Source: Bacillota bacterium
Lineage (GTDB): Bacteria; Bacillota; Clostridia; Lachnospirales; CAG-274
NCBI GenBank assembly: GCA_017627115.1
Contig: JAGAHK010000165.1
Coordinates: forward strand, 1 to 10,359
Reading direction: 5' to 3'
DNA length: 10,359 bases
Under the pieces are notes generated by a model that saw nothing but the letters and a program-made list of their open reading frames with translations, did no database searches and was not told where the DNA came from. The translations under genes and the position numbers were made by a program. Shown in pieces: positions 5,885-10,359 of this stretch (its first letter is position 1; every line of letters begins with the position of its first letter).

Positions 5885-8800
5885 ATGAAGCTTTATAAAA
5901 GACTGATCTCGGCTGCGCTTGCGGCATCGGTCATGTTTACCTGCGTTTCTTTCAGGGTGACTTCGGTTTATGCTGCGCCGTCTGTTTCGGCAGGCTGGAA
6001 CGAAACGCTCTATGCAGAGTGGCTTGACAGCGATCCCGATGCGGCCAATGTAAAGGTGGGCTACAAGCTTTCGGACGATGCGGACTACACCTATCTTTCG
6101 GGCGCCGACCTTGAATACCTTGTAAGACCGTCCGCAACGCCAGGCTACGGCCGTGTGGATATACCGGGTCTTAAACAGGGCAGGTACGATATTGTTATCA
6201 CCGCTTCGGACGGTACGGAGCACAAGAGAGAAAAAATACAGGTTTACGGCTACGACCGTTCGGGTTACGCTCACTGGACAAAAGAGGGCGGCAACGGCGG
6301 TTATAACGGCGTGGGCGCATACAACAACGACGGTACTTTAAAGGACAATGCAATTGTTGTTTATATTACCGAGCAAAACAAGAACACTGTTGAGATACCC
6401 GGTTATGAGGGTCACGAAGATGTGGCTTATGCTTCTTCGACTTCGGGCGCAAGCTGGACAAGAGGTACAAAGGGTGTCGGCAACATCCTTAACAACAACC
6501 ACAAGTTTTTGCGTGAAGTAACGGGTACGGACAACCATCCCGTTGTTTTCCGTATCGTGGGCGAGGTAACGGCGCCCGAAAACCTTACGCCTTACAACCA
6601 GAAGACCAATGAGCTTGGCGGTTCAAAGGGCGATAACGGCAATATGGCTATTTCAAAATATGCAAAGAACATCACTATCGAGGGTATCGGTGACGATGCG
6701 ACCATAAACGGCTGGGGCATAAGTTTCTCCCAGACAAGCACAACGCAGGCTGCCGCTCCCGATGCGGGCGAAAGCTTTGAGGTAAGAAACCTTACTTTCA
6801 AGAACTATCCCGAGGACGCTCTCGGCTTCCAGGGTGACGATGCCGTTACATCACCTATCAGACGTGTATGGGTACACAACAATGTATTCTACCCGGGCTA
6901 CTGTGCTAACCCTGCGGAAAGCGACAAGGCAGAGGGTGACGGCTCGCTCGACTTCAAGCGCGGCTGCTACTACACAATGGCATACAACCACTATATCAAC
7001 TGCCACAAGACAAACCTTCTCGGTGCAGGCGATTCAAACGACCAGTTCTATATGACGCTGCACCACAACTGGTATCAGAATGTAGAGAGCAGACAGCCCC
7101 TTGCTTCGGGCGGTAATGCTCATATTTACAGCACATACTTTGACAATGCGGGCAGCACGACTATCGACCTGCGAGGCAAAGCTATGGAATTCTCGGAAGA
7201 AAACTATTTTGAGAATGCAAAGAACGCTTACAAGACAAGAAAAACAACTTCTAACTTAAAGACATACAACGATATACTTGCAGGCAAGAGTACTATCGGC
7301 GATATTAAGGGCAGCTTTGTACAGGCAACATCAAGAGATCAGGAAGGTCTCCCCGACAACGGTCTTACTTTCCCCGACGGTACAAGCCTTGCAAACTGGG
7401 ACATCAACCCCTCACAGTTCTACTATAACGCTTCCGCAAAGAAGAGTGATGTGGAAGTGCTTACACCTGCTGCGGAAGTACCCGAATATGTCAAGGCATA
7501 TGCAGGTACGCTCAAAGCATTCCCGACAACCGAATCGGGCACTGTGAACATCACGGTAAAAAGCGGCGGCACAGCCGTAAAAGATGCAAACGTTACGGCT
7601 AACGGCCTTAACTTTAAAAACAACGGCGACGGTACATATTCGGCTATTGCGCAGATAGGTGCGGAATATGTTATCACCGCTTCAAAAGAGGGTTATTCAA
7701 ACCAAAGCGTTACTTCGACCGTAATGGAAAAAGACGGCGATGTATTCAACTATACTTTCGATCTTCCCGTTGACAATGACGGCTATGCTGTTGTAAAACT
7801 TACGGGCGGTTCGGATGATACACCTGTTACGGGCGCTACCGTAAAGCTTACGGACGGCACGGTGCTTGAAGAAAAGGGCAGCGGTGTTTATCAGTCGGCT
7901 GCACAGCTTGCCGTTAACACATATAAGGCGAATATTACAAACACAGGCGATTATATCGCACCCGAAAGTGTTGATGTAAATGTTAAGACGACAGATGCTG
8001 CTACGGAGATACACCTTGACAAAGTACAGGGCGCGGTTTCCGTCAAGCTTTCCGCAGCAGTGGGCGAAACGGAGACTATGGGCACCGCAAAGGCTACTGT
8101 ATTCATCGGCAAGACGGCACTTGAAAACAAGGGCAACGGCGTATTTACAGGCAATGTTGATGTAAACACACCTTACGAAGTATTTGTTAATGTACCCGGA
8201 TGGGAGCTTATAAGCTTATCTTCAAATACAGTTACCGCCAAAGCGGGCGAGACTGCAAATGTTGAAGCACAGTTCAGCTACAAGGGTCAGCTTTACACAT
8301 GGAACTACACGGAAGGTACAAATACGGACGATTTCTTTGTGGTCTCCACAATAAGCGACTGGAGCAGCGCAAGCAAAAATCCGCAGGAGTTTGAGGGCGA
8401 GACGCTTACAAAGGCTATAAAGATGAATTCTTCAACAACATTCACTTTTGATGCACCCTCCGACGGTACTCTTACACTTGTAATGGAAGCAAAGGACGGA
8501 AGCTCCGTTTACCTTAAAAACGGGGAGACAGAAGTGTCATATCCCGTAGCAACGGGAATTACCACAATACCCGTAACAGCAGGTGTAAACGTATTAAAAA
8601 AGAACAAAAATGAGACACATATGTACCTTGTTCAGTTTGCGGGCGCAAATGAACCCGACCCCGCACCTACACTTTCCGATGAGATAATGTGGGATACTTC
8701 CGATACGCTTGAGGGCGAGTCGAACGGTATGACTTTCGGCGAAAAGATGGCTTCAAACAGCGAAGAAGCAGGTCCGAGGATATTTGTTGAAGACGGCGTT

Positions 8801-9394
8801 GAATATGAGCTTGAAAACTGGGTACAGGGCAGCAATGACCCGAAGAACGCATCGGGTGTGGGTCCGCAGTCGTTAACGACCGAAGACCGTATACCCGCAA
8901 CGGGCGCATTCGTTAAGTTTGTACCCGAAAAGAACGGTGTGCTTACAGCTGCTTTCAAGACAAATGCAGGCAAGGTGACATATTTCACAGACGGCGACGG
9001 TATGACGATCGACAGCGTAGGCGATGCAGAGGCATCAACTTCCTATGAGATACACAGATATACCGTAAAGAAGGGCAAGACTTATTATCTCTATTCGGCA
9101 GGCTCGAAGATATGTATCTATTATCTCGGCTTCTCGGGTGACGGTACGGTCGATCCCGATCCTGTTCCCGCGGATGACGTAAAATACGGCGATGCAGACT
9201 GCAACGGCAAGGTAGAGGCTGCGGATGCCACACTTGTTTTACAGTACGTTCTTAACAAGAACGCCGTAACTATAAGCGAACAGGGTATGAAGAATATCAA
9301 GGTCACAAAGAACGGCGTTATAGATGCCAACACATCTGCGCTTATTCTTCAGAAAGCACTTGTTTCCACATTCAAGTTTGAAGTGGAAGAATAA
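5885..9394 (+). CDS. Secreted PL1-family pectate lyase with accessory modules and C-terminal dockerin
   Basis: An 1169-residue extracellular enzyme predicted to cleave polygalacturonate by beta-elimination. The signal peptide is residues 1-30 (KR, hydrophobic core, VYA cleavage). An FN3-like beta domain covers ~31-121. The catalytic parallel beta-helix is ~125-545, with GDGSLDFKRG (351-360; D352/D356 likely Ca-binding region), HKTNLLG (374-380), HHNW (393-396) and catalytic Arg R403 in ESRQPLAS. The second Arg of the usual RxPxxR is Ser408 here. Three carboxypeptidase-regulatory-like/Ig-like repeats follow (~552-797), then two beta-sandwich modules (~801-920 and ~931-1085) with Asp/Pro linkers, possibly carbohydrate-binding. 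A type I dockerin ends it (~1100-1160): loop one GDADCNGKVEAAD looks able to bind Ca, loop two (KVTKNGVIDANT) has lost ligands. The dockerin implies docking to a cohesin scaffold on or off the cell. AGGAG at 5871-5875 is 9 nt before the ATG. The gene is divergent from the c-di-GMP regulator. Confidence 0.93.
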   Translation: MKLYKRLISAALAASVMFTCVSFRVTSVYAAPSVSAGWNETLYAEWLDSDPDAANVKVGYKLSDDADYTYLSGADLEYLVRPSATPGYGRVDIPGLKQGRYDIVITASDGTEHKREKIQVYGYDRSGYAHWTKEGGNGGYNGVGAYNNDGTLKDNAIVVYITEQNKNTVEIPGYEGHEDVAYASSTSGASWTRGTKGVGNILNNNHKFLREVTGTDNHPVVFRIVGEVTAPENLTPYNQKTNELGGSKGDNGNMAISKYAKNITIEGIGDDATINGWGISFSQTSTTQAAAPDAGESFEVRNLTFKNYPEDALGFQGDDAVTSPIRRVWVHNNVFYPGYCANPAESDKAEGDGSLDFKRGCYYTMAYNHYINCHKTNLLGAGDSNDQFYMTLHHNWYQNVESRQPLASGGNAHIYSTYFDNAGSTTIDLRGKAMEFSEENYFENAKNAYKTRKTTSNLKTYNDILAGKSTIGDIKGSFVQATSRDQEGLPDNGLTFPDGTSLANWDINPSQFYYNASAKKSDVEVLTPAAEVPEYVKAYAGTLKAFPTTESGTVNITVKSGGTAVKDANVTANGLNFKNNGDGTYSAIAQIGAEYVITASKEGYSNQSVTSTVMEKDGDVFNYTFDLPVDNDGYAVVKLTGGSDDTPVTGATVKLTDGTVLEEKGSGVYQSAAQLAVNTYKANITNTGDYIAPESVDVNVKTTDAATEIHLDKVQGAVSVKLSAAVGETETMGTAKATVFIGKTALENKGNGVFTGNVDVNTPYEVFVNVPGWELISLSSNTVTAKAGETANVEAQFSYKGQLYTWNYTEGTNTDDFFVVSTISDWSSASKNPQEFEGETLTKAIKMNSSTTFTFDAPSDGTLTLVMEAKDGSSVYLKNGETEVSYPVATGITTIPVTAGVNVLKKNKNETHMYLVQFAGANEPDPAPTLSDEIMWDTSDTLEGESNGMTFGEKMASNSEEAGPRIFVEDGVEYELENWVQGSNDPKNASGVGPQSLTTEDRIPATGAFVKFVPEKNGVLTAAFKTNAGKVTYFTDGDGMTIDSVGDAEASTSYEIHRYTVKKGKTYYLYSAGSKICIYYLGFSGDGTVDPDPVPADDVKYGDADCNGKVEAADATLVLQYVLNKNAVTISEQGMKNIKVTKNGVIDANTSALILQKALVSTFKFEVEE
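7607..8206 (+). repeat. Three tandem protein-level repeats in the pectate lyase
   Basis: Three beta-sandwich units share a core pattern of a short turn plus a Gly-rich hairpin: FKNNGDGTYSA (577-587), LEEKGSGVYQS (661-671) and LENKGNGVFTG (746-756). Each is followed by a strand ending in a YVITASKEGY-, YKANITNTGDY- or YEVFVNVPGW-like segment. The spacing is about 84 residues. They look like carboxypeptidase-regulatory/Ig-like spacer domains that hold the catalytic unit away from the dockerin. They have diverged in DNA sequence, so this is an old duplication. Confidence 0.7.
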
Positions 9395-9413
9395 AATCAT
9401 TTTGATCTGTTTA

Positions 9414-9445
9414 CGGGGGCTGTTTATTGCAGCCCTCGTATTTTT
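9414..9445 (+). terminator. Intrinsic terminator after the pectate lyase gene
   Basis: CGGGGGCTG (9414-9422) pairs with CAGCCCTCG (9430-9438) over 9 bp with one G-U pair and a 7-nt loop, followed by TATTTTT (9439-9445). It starts 19 nt after the pectate lyase stop codon. The T run ends only 2 nt before the ATG of the next gene. Confidence 0.85.
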
Positions 9446-9447
9446 GA

Positions 9448-10203
9448 ATGGAGCTGAGAAAAATAGAAAAGAAACGCTATCATCTTCTGGACGGTTTACG
9501 CGGCATTATGCTTATACTTATGTGTTTGTACCATGCCGCATGGGATCTGGTATATATTTTCAATATCGGGACAGACTTGTTCGGCGGTACGGCGGTGTAT
9601 TTTATGCAGCAGTTCATTTGCAGCGGCTTTATTATGCTGTCGGGACTTTGCTGGAGGCTTTCGGGCAGCATAAAAACACATCTTAAAAACGGGCTCATCG
9701 TGTCGATATGCGGCGTTATTGTTACCCTTGCGACGCTCCGTCTTGAAACGGGTGCGCGTATATATTTCGGTATCCTGACATTTATGGGCAGCGCAATGCT
9801 TATTATGATACCGCTTGATAAGCTGCTTTGCAGGGTCAACAACTTTGTCGGGGCTGCCGCTGCGCTCCTGCTTTTTGCAGCGTGCAAAAATACAGCCGCG
9901 GGAGAATTGCTTTTCGGACTGATAAAACTGCCCGATGCGCTCTATAACGGGATGTTTATGACATATCTGGGCTTTACCGACAGGGGCTTTTATTCGGCGG
10001 ATTATTTCGGGATACTGCCGTGGATATTTATGTATATATTCGGGTATTTTATCTCGCCGATCCTTATAAAAGCGGACCGCAGTGTGCTGTATACAAAGAT
10101 ACCCGCAGCGGATATTGCGGGCAAACATTCGCTTATTGTGTATATGCTGCATCAGCCCGTTATTTACGGACTTTTATGGCTTATTTTCAGCCGCCTTGAA
10201 TAA
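9448..10203 (+). CDS. DUF1624/HGSNAT-like membrane acyltransferase
   Basis: A 251-residue polytopic membrane protein with about six to seven hydrophobic segments (roughly 19-39, 50-68, 83-99, 105-122, 131-146, 185-205, 226-247). The N-terminal DGLRG (15-19) followed by LYHAAWD (27-33, H29), a FIMLSG segment (61-66), and HSLIVYMLHQPVIY (227-240) near the C-terminus are typical of the bacterial DUF1624 family. That family is related to heparan-alpha-glucosaminide N-acetyltransferase and thought to move acyl groups across the membrane onto sugars. In the FGIL segment (107-110) the next residue is T where many relatives have H. The substrate is unknown. The ATG directly follows an in-frame TGA, so it is the earliest possible start; Met21 would cut off DGLRG. 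No ribosome binding site precedes it, only the terminator's T tract. It may be expressed by read-through of that terminator. Confidence 0.8.
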   Translation: MELRKIEKKRYHLLDGLRGIMLILMCLYHAAWDLVYIFNIGTDLFGGTAVYFMQQFICSGFIMLSGLCWRLSGSIKTHLKNGLIVSICGVIVTLATLRLETGARIYFGILTFMGSAMLIMIPLDKLLCRVNNFVGAAAALLLFAACKNTAAGELLFGLIKLPDALYNGMFMTYLGFTDRGFYSADYFGILPWIFMYIFGYFISPILIKADRSVLYTKIPAADIAGKHSLIVYMLHQPVIYGLLWLIFSRLE

Positions 10204-10238
10204 GAAAAACAAAAATAAAAATTTTTTTAAAATATGTA

Positions 10239-10267
10239 TTGACAATATGAGTTAGTTGTGGTATACT
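10239..10267 (+). promoter_or_regulatory. Near-consensus extended -10 sigma-A promoter
   Basis: TTGACA (10239-10244, perfect) and TATACT (10262-10267) are 17 nt apart, with a TGG extended -10 element at 10259-10261. Start is predicted near 10274. It reads rightwards toward a gene outside the window. This is by far the strongest promoter in the window. Confidence 0.85.
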
Positions 10268-10274
10268 CAATTGC

Positions 10275-10291
10275 GTTAGGAAAGACTAACC
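10275..10291 (+). promoter_or_regulatory. DtxR/IdeR-like metal-dependent repressor operator
   Basis: TTAGGAAAGACTAACC (10276-10291) matches 13 of the first 16 positions of the known DtxR/IdeR box TTAGGTTAGGCTAACCTAA, and GTTAG/CTAAC form its inverted arms. It lies on the predicted transcription start, an ideal place for repression. Further TTAG words occur at 10252-10255 (inside the promoter spacer) and 10303-10306. By family knowledge such sites respond to Fe(II) or Mn(II), so the downstream gene is likely a metal uptake gene such as feoA or a manganese transporter. That last step is inference. Confidence 0.6.
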
Positions 10292-10296
10292 GACAC

Positions 10297-10320
10297 GGAT
10301 CGTTAGGGGTAAGGCGATCT
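10297..10320 (+). promoter_or_regulatory. Leader hairpin downstream of the metal-box promoter
   Basis: GGATCG (10297-10302) can pair with CGATCT (10315-10320) around a 12-nt loop TTAGGGGTAAGG. A U-rich but interrupted tract follows (10320-10337). It may be a weak attenuator or simply leader structure. No start codon with a ribosome binding site is visible before the window ends. Confidence 0.3.
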
Positions 10321-10359
10321 TGTTGTTCTTATTTCTCCTAAAAAATAACATAAATTATT

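Noticed and set aside
10204..10238. A/T-rich tract after the acyltransferase gene as a terminator
   Set aside because: The AAAAATTTTTTTAAAA self-complementarity has no GC stem; a terminator here cannot be supported.

Overview
The window looks like a piece of chromosome from an anaerobic, fibre-degrading Clostridia, most likely a Ruminococcus/Oscillospiraceae-type gut bacterium. This rests on the Firmicute-style 23S rRNA tail, strong AGGAG-type ribosome binding sites, an AT-rich intergenic background and a secreted multidomain pectate lyase ending in a type I dockerin. The genus is inference, since no database was searched.

Layout: (1) 1-~140 is the 3' end of a 23S rRNA gene on the + strand. 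A gene-free spacer to 489 follows, with two unusual hairpins and then two terminator hairpins. The second (383-428) is nearly symmetrical and can also end the minus-strand operon coming the other way. No 5S rRNA or tRNA is visible after the 23S. (2) 490-5646, minus strand, holds a two-gene signalling unit in the order response regulator, then histidine kinase. The upstream gene encodes REC, HD-GYP-like, GGDEF and degenerate GGDEF-like domains, so a phosphorylation-controlled c-di-GMP enzyme. The downstream gene encodes a membrane hybrid kinase with Cache-like sensor, HisKA, HATPase, degenerate REC, REC and HPt. An intrinsic terminator sits between them, so the kinase is probably made by read-through. 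(3) 5647-5884 is a divergent intergenic region with promoters for both directions and a possible structured leader ahead of the regulator. (4) 5885-9394, plus strand, encodes an 1169-residue secreted PL1-type pectate lyase with several beta-sandwich modules and a dockerin. (5) 9448-10203 encodes a small membrane protein of the DUF1624/HGSNAT-like acyltransferase family, whose start codon directly follows the terminator of the pectate lyase gene. (6) 10204-10359 is a promoter region with a near-consensus sigma-A promoter and an adjacent palindrome very like a DtxR/IdeR iron box. The gene it serves lies beyond the window.

How they may work together: the kinase probably senses an extracellular small molecule and passes phosphate through its REC and HPt domains to the receiver of the neighbouring c-di-GMP enzyme. 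Whether c-di-GMP output affects the divergently transcribed pectate lyase is open; only proximity supports it. No CRISPR array, insertion sequence or prophage gene was seen.
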